Origin: Coenobita brevimanus
Taxonomy: Eukaryota; Arthropoda; Malacostraca; Decapoda; Coenobitidae
Length of the DNA: 64,000 nucleotides
Assembly: GCA_032717465.1 (NCBI GenBank)
Contig: JAVRFU010003712.1
Coordinates: forward strand, 172,814 to 236,813
Reading direction: 5' to 3'
In this document: positions 23,091 to 33,605 of the stretch, in pieces
Numbering within the stretch: position 1 is the first letter of the stretch
Layout: the number at the start of each line of letters is the position of its first letter
Translations under genes and position numbers: made by a program
The notes under the pieces: model-generated
The model's database searches: none
What the model was told of the DNA's origin: nothing
The model's input: only the letters and a program-made list of their open reading frames with translations

Positions 23091-24030
23091 TATATAATTA
23101 ACAGTAACAACACAGAAATACACCAACGTCGATAAAATATTACCATTAAAACAGTAAGTTCCATTGCTTGGTGTTGTGTAAAGACTGTCAGGTTTGGATA
23201 CCAAGAACAGAAACAGCAGGTATAAGTTTACCTGAGCCTTTCCAATCACTTTACCTGGTATATTTTGTACAGTAAAACTTAGCCTGACATCTGGCCTGTC
23301 TTGTCCTACCCTAACAAATGTTCTGTTCTCACACAGCACCAGTCTTGGCCTATCCTTTCCTATTTTCCCTTTCTGCACTACACCCTTCTTTCATCCACCA
23401 CACCAACCACTTCGACCAACCATGCTTCGAACCTGCCAGTGCTCCAGCATTTTCATAAATACTCGGGTTTAATTTACTCAGCTGATGGTCCAGTTAATGT
23501 TGTTACATGGCATGTGTTCACTTGGGTTCAGCCAGACAGCCGCATCAATGATAACTGCTGCTTAAAAACAGATTACCTGACGTGAAGGAAGCAGTTCAAC
23601 CAAAACCTTGAACCTTTTCCAGCACAGACTGACACACAACAGTTCCCATATCATGACGCATTACCTGTTGACCAGCTGTGGATTTTACACAAGGATAATA
23701 AGAAAATAAAGGAGATATACCATAGGTTACTTCTGGTATTAACACCATACAAACCATCACTTTATTGCAAACTAGGAAGTAAAGCTGTTTTTATTTGTCA
23801 TAAGAGTGTAACTGGGATGGTAAGTTTCCTCCTTATATTGGCAATACTGAAAGAATATTATTTTTGGCTTAAATTATGTTGTTCAGGTACACAGGCGATA
23901 CATAAGTGATCCAGTGTTGTAATAACCATATACACACCCGCCTGTACCAAAAACACACAGCTGGCAGGTGAAGTTATAGAAATATCGCCATTTTTATGCT
24001 GGTCACCGCGGAGTGAGGATGATAGCGACG

Positions 24031-24036
<6 letters not shown>

Positions 24037-24089
<53 letters not shown>
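24037..24089. repeat. (CT)n microsatellite
   Basis: About 26 uninterrupted CT units, present only in copy 2 of the segmental duplication. Confidence 0.97.
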
Positions 24090-24093
<4 letters not shown>

Positions 24094-24339
24094 GCCAGTA
24101 AGGATAGATGAAGTTGACGGGAAAGCAAATATCTCCATGGCAACGCAGACTCCCGGTGTTAATGCAACGAACACTTGAGAATTCCTAACACATCTTTCTT
24201 AGCGATTTACTCTGCATATTAGACCTAGTTAATGAGTTTGGAAGTGAGTATGAAACGAAGTCTGAAACTACATACAGCAAAGACTAAAGTTACTGTCTTT
24301 GAGAGGAATGAAGTCAGTCACTGCTATACTCTTTCGACA

Positions 24340-24600
24340 CTAACTTGGCCTAAAACTGCCATCACTCTAATATTAATGCTCAGTTGTAGCAGAGATTAAC
24401 ACTAGAGTATGATGCTAGTCACGAATAAGTGCTATGGAATGGCTGAAGAGACACAGTATGATGCTAGTCACGAATAAGTGCTATGGAATGGCTGAAGAGA
24501 CACAGCATTGTTCCTCCGCCACTTAGCTGTGTGAAGTAAGATATAAACGGACAAAACTCTGACCTAAGTTACGGTGAAAGAACTACAGTGACGATGACTG
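24340..24600. repeat. Dispersed repeat with 49-bp internal tandem duplication
   Basis: Inverted relative of the repeat at 4440-4960. The stretch from 'agtatgatgctagtcacg' to 'gaagagacac' is present twice back to back (24405-24502). Confidence 0.7.
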
Positions 24601-24644
24601 GTCAGGAAACACAGTGTGAGTGCCTTCACAAAGTTAGCTAGTTT

Positions 24645-24780
24645 ACTGTAACCCTTGAAATCCTTTACTACGCTGGGTGGTAACCATACATGACTCCTGG
24701 TGGTTAGTGGGTTAGGGCACAGCAACTGGCTGGGGCTGCATGGGTTTACATCCAGGACAAGGTTAGGGGTTATTAAAAAT
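24645..24780 (+). mobile_element. tRNA-like SINE fragment
   Basis: Begins with 'ctgggtggtaaccatac', shared with the SINE modules at 32240 and 51190. It continues into a tRNA-like stretch: A-box-like TGGTTAGTGGGTTAGGG at about 24697 and B-box-like GGGTTTACATCC at about 24743. Too diverged for a working tRNA gene. Confidence 0.6.
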
Positions 24781-24812
24781 AGAGCAACCTATACTTTACA
24801 CTAGAAAATTAT

Positions 24813-25287
24813 CCAGTATATTACCACTATGCCAGGAATCGAACCCGGGACTCTCAGATTAGAGCCAGGCAGTAATTCACTACACCACGAGCAGGTAAAA
24901 GTTATCTCACATTGTCACCATCTTGTAACCAATGTCTCTCCACCCCCACTGTGGGCTGAAGAGGTTGAGATAACCCCTGGCACTCTGGCAAGTAGATGCT
25001 TTTAATCTGTCCCAAGCACTTACGGCGAGTCACAATGAAGAGAGAAACCTGTACTTCACACAGGACTCGCCGTAAGTGCTTGGGATAGATTAAAAGCATG
25101 TACTTGCCCGAGTGCCAGGGGGTTATCTCAGCCTCTTCAGGCCCACAGTGGGGGTGGAGGGACATTGGTTACACGGTTGTGACAATGTGAGATAACTTTT
25201 ACCTGGTCATGGTGTAGTGGATTACCACCTGGCTCTCATCTCGGGAAATTCAGGGTTCAAATTCCCAGCATAGTGGTAATATATTGG
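24813..25287. repeat. 475-bp palindrome with outward-facing tRNA-like ends
   Basis: Left arm 24813-25031 is an imperfect reverse complement of right arm 25064-25287, around a 32-base centre. Each distal end holds a tRNA-like unit: minus strand at about 24896-24828 with GGGTTCGATTCC, plus strand at 25205-25272 with GGGTTCAAATTCC, both after a TGGTGTAGTG A-box-like motif. The inner 165 bp of each arm (including 'cttacggcgagtc') are also paired, so this is not two SINEs joined only by their tRNA heads. Could be a foldback element or a head-to-head SINE pair. Confidence 0.85.
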
Positions 25288-25539
25288 ATTAGGGATTATT
25301 GTTTTCCCAGTGCCACTGAGGGTGCAGTGAGGCGGGTCAGCCTCGCCTTAAATGTCAGAACTGAGTAGATCAGCCCCCGGGCCCTATGTTCCTGATGGGG
25401 CAAAACCACATGATGGACAGATGACATGGAGCAACAAGGACACAGGTTTAGGTGATGAAGTATAAGAAAGAGTACAGTGGGGAAGGAAGCTGCCCCCATG
25501 ACCTGAACACACTGACATCCATCATCTTATCCTATGCCA

Positions 25540-25985
25540 CCCCATGAGAAGCGTAGGAGCCTTGGGCTAGGCAAATTGGTCCTGACATTTAAGATGAGAG
25601 TGGCCAGCCTCACTCATCCATGAATGGCATGATGTGAGCAATAAACCTCAACCACTCCTTGGATATAAACCTACACCGGCTCAATCCGACTGGAGCGCCT
25701 TAATTACCCACTAAACCACCAGGTACTAAATTTGGTTATGTGATTACCACATGGTGTACATGAAACACTTTGGCTTGTCAGTGTAGAGTCACCCATAAGC
25801 AGAAGGAAGAGGAAAGAGTGAAGGAAAGAAAGATGCGTGAGTGTAAAGTCACCTGTAGGCAGAAGAAAGAGGAAAGAGTGAAGGAAAGAAAACAGAAGAG
25901 GAAGGAAGGAAGAGAGGAAAGGGCAGACACCTAAAGCTGTACTACATTGAGTGAGTGGATGATGAGCGCCCCCACCTACCACAAA
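25540..25985 (-). mobile_element. Composite tRNA-related SINE, type 2
   Basis: Read on the minus strand: the shared 5' module ('cactcaatgtagtac', C/T-rich middle, 'ctgacaagccaaagtg', about 25985-25740), then a tRNA-like part ('cctggtggtttagtggg' and GGTTTATATCC), then a tail region with 'catggggtggcatagg'. A near match lies at 32010-32480. The 36-bp piece around 'gtgaaggaaagaaa' is duplicated (25815-25890). Confidence 0.7.
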
Positions 25986-25994
25986 ACAGTGTCA

Positions 25995-26240
25995 AGGAAT
26001 GCAAAAGTCTTTCCATCTATTGCCAGACGCCTTTAATCCCGTTAGGGGTGGTCACAAACAAATCCCCTCCATGTTGCCCTGTCCCCCGCCATTTCACTAC
26101 CCTGCTCCCAGCTCACACTTCTCTCTCAAATATCTCTCCATTCCTCCATCTCATCCTTGGCCTCCCCCTCCCTCTCCCCCCCTCCACCTCACTCACATAC
26201 ACTTCCCTCTTTAAGCTCTCACTCTCCATCCTCTCCATGT
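25995..26240 (-). mobile_element. LINE-2 3' fragment
   Basis: Minus strand carries the end of LINE-2 from HMERMES to the 3' tail 'cccctaacgggattaaagg' at about 26030. It lies head to head with the plus-strand LINE-2 piece starting at about 26262. Confidence 0.8.
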
Positions 26241-26962
26241 GTGAATGGAGTAGTGAATATGAATAAAATAAACAAAATCATGAATGTACTGTGATCCCTA
26301 TTTTAACATATGGCAGTAAAACTTGGACTCTATTGGAATGACAAGCCAACAGTGTGAGCAGCAGTGGACACAGATTATATGTGGAGTTGCATGCACGAAC
26401 TTGTAGACATAATTATAAAGAAATAAAGAAGCGTTGCGGTATTGATGTGTGTGTTCTTACCTAATTGTTCTTACCTAATTGTATCTTTACAGGAATGAGT
26501 CAAGCTCGTACTGTCCCGTGTCTTAAACCATATTTATCGTACATATCCTTAAATTTGTGAATTGTTTTGGCACACACTATTTCATTCGGTAGTGCATTCC
26601 ATTGATCAATTGCTCTGTTTGGGAAACTGAATTTCCTTACGTCTTTATCACCTCTCTTCTTATGCAGTTTTTTGCAGTGTCCTCTTGCTGATGCTTCTCC
26701 ATATGTTAACCCGCGGCGTCCAGTAGATGTACTTCCACGTCCTCACGTTTTGTCACTGCCAATCCCGTTGACGTACTTCAACGTCCTGCAATAACAAGGT
26801 TCATAATTTCCACAATTTTCAAAATTCGCGCGAGATTTTCGATTCGCCCACCTACCCAAGCCTCCCCTACCTGCCGCCAGGCGGGCAGCGTCCCAGACCC
26901 CGCGTGACCCGTGCTCGCCCTTGTCTCGGTCACTCACCTGTTAGCAGTGACCCAGGTCAGAT

Positions 26963-27397
26963 ATGGCACGGAAAGGTCTCTCAGATGACGAAATAGCATC
27001 CGCCCTGGAGGCCTTCACTGGAGATAGTGATTCTCCACTTGATGATGATGTGGTGGATCGAGATTACGTCCAGCCAGAGGAAGAAATAACAAGCAGTGGT
27101 GAGGAGGTCCCTTCGCCCTGGAAAAAGCGGTATGTGACATATCGTAAGGCAAGGGAAGGCCAGCCTGCACCCAAACCACCTGCACGGACCTCTCTCCATC
27201 CCCTAGAGAGAGATTCTGATGAGGACGAGGACGAGGACGGCGGCTTAGGACGTGATGTTGCCTCGTGGTTGGGGAAGGAAAAAATCTCACCCCGAGGATC
27301 AGAAGCTGGGGCGAGAAGGCAAGCGCGGGGTGAAAGGGAAAGAGGTGTGGCGGGAGTGCGGGGTGAAAGGGAAAGTGGTGTGAGGGAGGCAGCATGA
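26963..27397 (+). pseudogene. piggyBac transposase N-terminal remnant
   Basis: ATG at 26963 opens 144 codons: MARKGLSDDEIASALEAF followed by an acidic, serine-rich stretch. This matches the usual disordered start of piggyBac transposases. The frame then turns into low-complexity GERERGV repeats and stops; a +1 frame (to 27733) carries further proline/glycine-rich sequence. None of the catalytic aspartate region is present, so it cannot encode an active transposase and would need enzyme supplied in trans. Confidence 0.6.
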
Positions 27398-27690
27398 GCA
27401 CGTGGTGCACGTAGGCCTAGGGGAGAGGAGGTGGAGCCACTCCCCAGCACGTCTTTTGCCACACAATATTCCCAAACTTCCTCCCCACAGCCCCAGAATG
27501 TGGGGAAAGGAAGGAAAGGGAAGGGAAAGGGTAAAGGAAAAGAGAGAGGGAAGAGAAGTGTGAGTGATGAAAGGCGCCGCTCTCCACCTCCCCAACCTCC
27601 CCCACCACCACCAATGTTGCGTTGTGCCTTCAGCCATGGTTCAGAGAGTACCATAACTTCCTACACTACTGAAACTGTGTGGGATGGCGA

Positions 27691-28575
27691 TATGACGCTC
27701 AGTATAATGGTAAGGCCAGGCAGTATTTTCTAAGTCTTATATAAAGTTGAAACGGGTGTAATGTTTTCAGGAAAGTAATGTATAAGTTGAAAATTAGTGT
27801 AAGTTGAAAGAAGTGATATCAAAACTACACCCACTGTGTAAATCTGCAAAAATATGACGCTCAGTATAACACTCTGGTCAGTAAATATGTGATAGCAAGA
27901 ATATTAAGTGGAAACGGGTGTAATGTTAGCATGAATAAAACGTATAAGTTGAAAAATAGTGTAAGTTGTAATAATTGATGTCACGAGTACACACACTGTG
28001 TAAATCTGCAAAAATATTACGCTCAGTAGAAGATTCTGGTCAGTAAGTATGTGATAGGAATTATATAAAGTGGAAAAGGTTGTAATGTTAGTAGTAAGGT
28101 AATTTATAAGTTGAATACTAGTGTAAGATGAAACAAATGATATCGCGATAACACTCACTGTGTAAGTACGCGATAATATGACGCTCAGTTGAATCGTAAG
28201 GTCTGAAATTATGTGATAGCAATTATATCAAGTGGAAATGTGCAATGTTAGTGGAGAAGTATTATATAAGTACAAAAATAGGTTGTAAGTTGAAACAGTA
28301 GTCATAGCGACTTCACCCTCTGTGTTATTATGCGCTATTATTATGCTAAATATTTACATAAGGCCTGAAACTATCTCAAAAAAGTTCTCTAAAGTAGAAA
28401 AATGTATAATGTTATTAGGAAAGTATTATGTAAGTTGAAAAAACACAATACGAGTTGAAACAAGTCACAGCGAGTTCACTCACTACATAAATAAGCGCTA
28501 ACATTACGCTAAATGTTATCGAAAGGCCTGTGAATACATAAAAACAGTTCAATAAAATGTAAAATGGTATAATGT
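27691..28575. repeat. 162-bp satellite-like array, about 5.5 units
   Basis: The marker TATGACGCTCAGTATAA or its variants recurs at 27691, 27853, 28015, 28177, 28339 and 28502, a period of 162 (once 163). Each unit also has a 'taagttgaaa' motif and a 'ggtgtaatgtta' motif. Divergence rises toward the right. No ORF. Confidence 0.93.
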
Positions 28576-29029
28576 TATTGGAGATGTATTATGTAAGTAG
28601 AAAAAATGATATGTATCATGATTCAGGAATGTTAGCGATTCATCGTGACCAGTCTGCCCGATTTCGCTTGGTTCGCCCGATGGTACAATGCTTATTTCAC
28701 CTCTATTTTTGTATAAAATCCAATTTACTCTTTTATCACATGTTTTTATGTTTGTAATAAATACATATCTACTTACTTTCATTGGTTTCCCAGACTTATA
28801 ATACCATAGAAAACATTAGAGGCTCAGACCACCTACAGAGAACACGGTGCCAGGTGTGACCAAGGCATACCTGTTTAGGGCAATTATGGACCCCGGGGAA
28901 CAATTTCTTCGTGACTGACCGTTGTTTCTGACCAAAAGTGAAAGTTTTAGCAAAAAAAATTTGGGTCCAAAAATGGTCGGGATTGGGAGGTACCAGTGGT
29001 GAGAAAGTGGTCGGGACGGGGCGGGTTAA

Positions 29030-30395
29030 GTAATCATTTATGTCTATTTTCTCCTTTCCTGATATGCACTTATATAGCATTATCATGTCACCTCTTTTCC
29101 TTCTCTCCTGTAGTGTTGGTAGATTTAGTTTATTTAGTCTTTCTTCGTAGCTTAGGTCCCTTAAGCTTGGTATCCATCTTGTAGCGGCCCTTTGAACTTT
29201 TTCAATCTTGTCTATATGCTTTTTGAGATGAGGACTCCAGACTACTGATGCATATTCCAGGGTTGGTCCAATGAATGATGTTATTATCCTTCTTAGCATG
29301 TCTTCATTTATGTATGTGAATGCTATTCTCATATATGCAAGCAGTGTATACATGTTCCGTACCTTCTCGCTGATGTGGTCACCCGGAGATAGTCTGTTAT
29401 TGATAATCACACCTAGGGTCTTTCTCTCTTTCTGATGTGTATAGGGTTTTATTTCCTAACTTATAATCCCAATCAGGTCTTTTTCCACTTTTACCAAACT
29501 TGATCACATGACACTTGTCCACATTGAATTCCATTTGCCATGTACTACTCCATTCATGAAGTTTATTTAGTTCTTCTTGTAGCACTTTACAAGAGTCTGT
29601 GTTAGTAATTCTCCTTTGTATTTTTGCATCATCTGCAAACATATTCAGATAGCTCTCATTTCCAGTGTTACTGTTTATATCATTTATATACACTAAAAAC
29701 ATGATTGGTGCCAGCACTGAACCCTGTGGTACTCCACTAGTCACTTCTTTCCATGATGAGTAGTTTCCTCTTAGTACTGTCCTCATTTCTCTTTTTATGA
29801 GAAAGTCTTGCATCCAACAAAACAGTTTGCCTCGAATTCCTCCTTGATGGTACAGTTTCCATGAAAGTCTTTGGTGTGGTACTGTGTCAAAAGCTTTCTT
29901 GAAATCTACGAGTAAATAGATACTGTCCACCCATCCTTCCCTTTCCTGTATTGTGTTTGTTACTCTGTCATAGTAGCTCAACAGATTAGTAACACATGAT
30001 TTTACTTTTCTGAAACCAAACTGTCTGTCTGTTATCATACTGTGTTCTTCTCGATGATTTACCCAAGCTTTTCTTATAAGTTTTTCTAATACCTTGCTTA
30101 CAACACTGGCCAGTGATACTGGTCGGTAGTTGAGAGGATTTTGTCTATTTCCTTTCTTGAATAAGGGGACAATATTTACTTTTTTCCAATTATCAGGTAG
30201 TTTACCTTGACTCAAGGATTTCTTGAAAATTAAAAATAATGGTTTACTTAACTCCTTTGCACATTCTCGTAATACCCAACATGAAATTTCATCAGGACCA
30301 CTTGCTTTTCCTCTGTCTAATCTACTTAACTCCTCCTGTATTACTTTTTCTGCTATTTGTATATCTGGTAGTATGTGTGGACATGCGTGTTCCAC
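29030..30395 (-). pseudogene. LINE family 1 reverse transcriptase, copy D
   Basis: The longest intact RT frame of this family here: 29397-30395 (332 residues) covers KASGPDEISC, NYRPVSL, GFRKVKSC, FKKAFDTVPHQR, GVPQGSVLAP and FADDAK without a stop. Relative to B and C it has three extra residues (LLV before DFKKAFD, from an insertion at about 29907). A frameshift at about 29410 moves to the C-terminal frame 28796-29410, whose last part reads into the piggyBac. The remaining C-terminus lies across it, at 26480-26705, and there the DQWNAL tryptophan is kept. Confidence 0.88.
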
Positions 30396-30786
30396 ATAGT
30401 CCCTCTCAAAATTTTTTTCTTCTGTAAAAACTAATTGGAAATTCTTATTTAGTGCTTCACAAATATCTTTCTCTTGTGTATAAGTGATTTCCTCGTCCGT
30501 AATGGATTGTATTATATCTTTTACTTTGGTTTTGCTTCTGATGTAGCTGTAAAACAGCTTTGGTTAATCACTACTTTTATTTATTATATCCTCCTCAAAC
30601 TGTTTTTGGGCTTCCCTCCTTATTCTTGTATAGTCGTTTCTTGCCTGTTTGTAATTATTATATGCCCTTTCACTATTGTGTCTTCTGTATCTATTCCACA
30701 ACAAATCTCTTCTTTCTTTTGATTTTTTACATTCTGTATTGAACCATTTCTGTATTTTCTTATCTGCTTTGTGCTGTGGGATGTAC

Positions 30787-30788
<2 letters not shown>

Positions 30789-30822
<34 letters not shown>
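30789..30822. repeat. (GT)n at truncated 5' end of LINE copy D
   Basis: About 17 GT units between copy D and resumed LINE-2 sequence. Intact LINE-2 has only 'gatgtggatgtgatag' here, so the tract was gained or expanded with the insertion. Confidence 0.95.
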
Positions 30823-30824
<2 letters not shown>

Positions 30825-31032
30825 GAAGTATCCCGAGATGATTGGGCTATGTGGAGAGAAGGGAAAATGACAGCATGTATGTGAGTGAGGTGGGGGAGGG
30901 GGAGGCCAAGAATGAGATGGAGATCGAAGATGAAACAATGACTATGGCAGTGAAAGGTTTAGAACAGCCTGCCATGCTGAGTAAAATATCTAATACAGTC
31001 AGTTTGCTTTCACCTGACACAGATCCCTAACC

Positions 31033-31140
31033 CCTTATAGCTCAGTTGATGGCCAAATGTGGTTAGATAGCAGGGTGGATTTGACTGGTAACCAAGGAGA
31101 CTTATTCCTACTTCATTACTAAGGTTTATCATGCAATATT
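31033..31140. repeat. Unclassified repeat also found at 51820-52035
   Basis: Shared blocks include 'agctcagttgatggccaa' (cf. 'agctgggttgatagcc'), 'ctggtaaccaaggagac' and 'actaaggtttat'. Two further copies lie in tandem near 51850 and 51955. Class unknown. Confidence 0.6.
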
Positions 31141-31147
31141 TAGCACA

Positions 31148-31435
31148 CTGGATGTGGATGTGATAGAAAGCGTTAGGAGAAATACACTGAGGTGGTTTGG
31201 CCATGTGGAGAGGATGGAGAGCGAGAGACTAACAAGGAGAGTGTATGTGAGCGTGTATGTGGAGGAGGGGAGAAGGAGGAGTAGGCTGAGGATGAGATGG
31301 AAGGACGGAGTGGAGAGGTATATGAGAGAGGGAGGTGTGAGCTTGAGGCAGGGCAGTGAAATGGCGTTGGACAGGACGACATGGAGGCGATTTGTTTGTG
31401 ACCACCCCTTCCGGGATTAAGGCGTCTGGCAATAT
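31148..31435 (+). mobile_element. LINE-2 3' end, well preserved
   Basis: An 88-codon open frame (31154-31420) gives the C-terminus of LINE-2 ORF: DVIESVRRNTLRWFGHVERM, then RRSRLRMRWKDGVERYM, and a stop inside the 3' tail 'cccttccgggattaaggcg'. The tail GTCTGGCAATA is followed by ATGGATACATA in place of pure GATA. The copy is heavily 5' truncated. Confidence 0.9.
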
Positions 31436-31539
31436 ATGGATACATATACATACTGTTGAAGGTGTGGAAGTGACACAGTTCCATCAGATGAACACAAACC
31501 AACTATAGTACAAAGAACAGAGTATAATAATAACGCATC

Positions 31540-31779
31540 TGGAATTGGACTCTGTTAGTTTGTTTGTACTTTTTCTGGGAGGGAACAATATTGCGGGATT
31601 CATTCTGGCCTTTGGTTCCTTCTTCCTTGTATTAAAACTCTTCATCATCACCACCATCATCATCATTATTATCATCATCATCACACATTATCATCATCAT
31701 CATGACCATCATTATCATTATCATCATAACCATCATCATCATCACCATTATTATCATTAACATTATCATCATCATCATT

Positions 31780-31810
<31 letters not shown>

Positions 31811-31815
31811 GGACC
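31540..31815 (+). mobile_element. Jockey-like LINE 3' tail with (ATC)n expansion
   Basis: 31540-31640 matches the 3' UTR seen at 48660-48750 and, inverted, at 55550-55600 ('cctttggttccttctt' and 'cttgtattaaaa'). From 31640 it becomes about 170 bp of ATC/ATT trinucleotide repeat. That array yields His/Asp-rich ORFs that are not genes. Confidence 0.7.
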
Positions 31816-32009
31816 TCCTTTCCCACCCCAGGGCAGGGTGAGGAGTAGCAACGTCCAGACAGCCCAAGTTTGCCCAGTCCAGTGGGCCATGCTTCCATTC
31901 ACTCATCATTCAAGCCCACGGAATCCTGGCTCTATTAGATACGCCAAACAACTTTCACCACATTCTGTTGCTTCACATACACTTCTCTTTGTATTAAAAC
32001 TCTTCCATC

Positions 32010-32480
32010 CATCCATCCATCCATCATCTAATCCTATGTTGCCCCATGAGGAGTGTAGTAACCCGAGGATAAGCAAGATGGTCCTGACAAGAGACCAGCC
32101 TCACTCATCCCTGAGTGACATTACGTGAGCAGTAAACCCCCAGCCATCCGTTGGATATAAACCTACACAGGCTTAATCCGATTGGAGCGTCGTAATTATC
32201 TACTAAACCACCAGGCACCATAATTTAGTTACATGGTTACCACCCAGCGAAGTAAATGGTTTCCTGGTGTACAGGAAACCATTTGGCTGGTCACTCAGTG
32301 TAGTTACCCTTAGGCAGAAGGAAGAAGAAAGAGCGAGGGAAAGAGCGAAGAGGGAATGTAAAGTCAACCACAGGCAGATGGAAGAGGAAAGAATGATGAA
32401 AGAAAGACAGAAGAGGAAGGTAAGAAAAGAGGAATGTGCAGACGCCCAAAAGCACTACATCGAGTGAGTGGATGGTGAGC
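32010..32480 (-). mobile_element. Composite tRNA-related SINE, type 2
   Basis: Same plan as 25540-25985 but more complete. Minus strand: 5' module (32480-32250) with a perfect hairpin AAATGGTTTCCTG / CAGGAAACCATTT (32255-32288), 'ctgggtggtaaccatg', a tRNA-like part ('cctggtggtttagtag', GGTTTATATCC near 32155), then a 3' region ending in (GGAT)n at about 32009-32024. The left end of inverted duplication arm 2 lies at 32277. Confidence 0.75.
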
Positions 32481-32615
32481 GCCCCACTCTTCCCTGTATT
32501 AAAACTCTTCCTTGTATTATTTAGAACTCTTTCTTGTATTAAAACACACACAACAAACGAAAAAACAATGCAACACTTTTATACTGGTCAGACATGATAC
32601 CAATCCGTTTACAAT

Positions 32616-33100
32616 TATTGCTCTATCACACAAAGCTATCTATCAGTCTATCTATTGCTCTATCACACAAAGCTATCTATCAGTCTATCTATTGCTCTAT
32701 CACACAAAGCTATCTATCAGTCTATCTATTGCTCTATCACACAAAGCTATCTATCAGTCTATCTATTGCTCTATCACACAAAGCTATCTATCAGTCTATC
32801 TATTGCTCTATCACACAAAGCTATCTATCAGTCTATCTATTGCTCTATCACACAAAGCTATCTATCAGTCTATCTATTGCTCTATCACACAAAGCTATCT
32901 ATCAGTCTATCTATTGCTCTATCACACAAAGCTATCTATCAGTCTATCTATTGCTCTATCACACAAAGCTATCTATCAGTCTATCTATTGCTCTATCACA
33001 CAAAGCTATCTATCAGTCTATCTATTGCTCTATCACACAAAGCTATCTATCAGTCTATCTATTGCTCTATCACACAAAGCTATCTATCAGTCTATCTATC
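32616..33100. repeat. 37-bp minisatellite, about 13 copies (inverted partner)
   Basis: Reverse complement of the array at 5198-5635 with one more unit. Flanks on both sides also match inverted. The 225-337 aa ORFs across it are repeat artefacts. Confidence 0.97.
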
Positions 33101-33605
33101 TCTGCCAGACACATTCATCTGGGAAGGGGTGGCCACGAACAAAATCATCATGCCACTCTGTCCTCTGCCATCACGCTGCCCTCCCCCTTACTCACGCCAT
33201 CCATACTCCTATACCTCCACCCCGTCCCTCCACCACATCCTTGGTCTCCTTCCCCTGTATCTCATCAACATACTCTCATTGTATCTCATCAACATACTTT
33301 CATTATATCTCATCAACATACTCTCATTATAACACCAACATACTTTCATTATATCTCATCAACATACTCTCATTGTATCACATCAACATACTCTCATATC
33401 TCATCAACATACTTTCATTATATCTCATCAACATACTCTCATTGTATCTCATCAACATACTTTCATTATATCTCATCAACATACTCTCATTATAACATCA
33501 ACATCCTCTTATTATATCTACCCCGTCCCTCCACCACATCCTTGGTCTCCTTCCCCTGTATTTCATGGACATACTCTCATTTACTCTATTCATTTATCTT
33601 GTCCT
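33101..33605 (-). mobile_element. LINE-2 3' end with 24-bp minisatellite
   Basis: Starts with the inverted LINE-2 tail ('aaggggtggccacgaac') and continues into its 3' region. At about 33255-33495 a 24-bp unit ('tctcatcaacatactctca') is repeated about ten times. Arm 1 at 4975-5208 has only one or two, so the array expanded after duplication, or contracted there. Confidence 0.75.

Larger units (their letters stand above)
21900..24160. repeat. Direct segmental duplication, copy 2
   Basis: Colinear with 6035-8010. Differences are a 245-bp MITE (22846-23090), a CT microsatellite (24037-24089) and a rewritten stretch after it. A minus-strand frame of 100 codons (23076-23378) is open here and ends inside the MITE, while its homologue in copy 1 is broken. 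Confidence 0.8.
26710..29025 (+). mobile_element. Non-autonomous piggyBac-type element in LINE copy D
   Basis: Flanked by TTAA at 26706-26709 and 29026-29029. Copies B and C show the uninterrupted site. Termini CCCGCGGCGTCC and, inverted, CCCGCCCCGTCC form a 12-bp repeat with two mismatches; CCC next to TTAA is the piggyBac signature. The element is 2.3 kb, has a transposase N-terminus only, and about 880 bp of 162-bp tandem repeat. Confidence 0.88.
26456..30788 (-). mobile_element. LINE family 1, copy D (5' truncated, carries piggyBac)
   Basis: The 3' terminus with the doubled 14-bp unit is at about 26453-26480. Coding sequence is 26480-26705 and 29030-30788. It is truncated at the endonuclease-RT linker, and the truncation point touches a (GT)17 tract at 30789. 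Split at 26706 by a TTAA-flanked element. Confidence 0.93.
26262..30930 (+). mobile_element. LINE-2 fragment split by LINE copy D
   Basis: 26262-26455 encodes a worn ILTYGSKTWTLLE segment and stops at CGIDV. The coding sense resumes at 30823 as RSIPRWLGYVERRE with the following acidic block (to about 30930). In intact LINE-2 these parts are adjacent, so copy D, and within it a piggyBac, landed between them at the 'gatgtg' stretch. Only the two outer pieces belong to LINE-2. Confidence 0.75.

Noticed and set aside
24828..25272. Functional tRNA genes
   Set aside because: Internal boxes are present but I could not find a paired acceptor stem or convincing anticodon arm; they sit in a palindromic repeat.
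26963..27733. Intact host gene at an acidic ORF
   Set aside because: Located between piggyBac ends, and its start matches the N-terminal style of piggyBac transposases.
31632..31902. Asp- and His-rich ORFs
   Set aside because: (ATC)n repeat.
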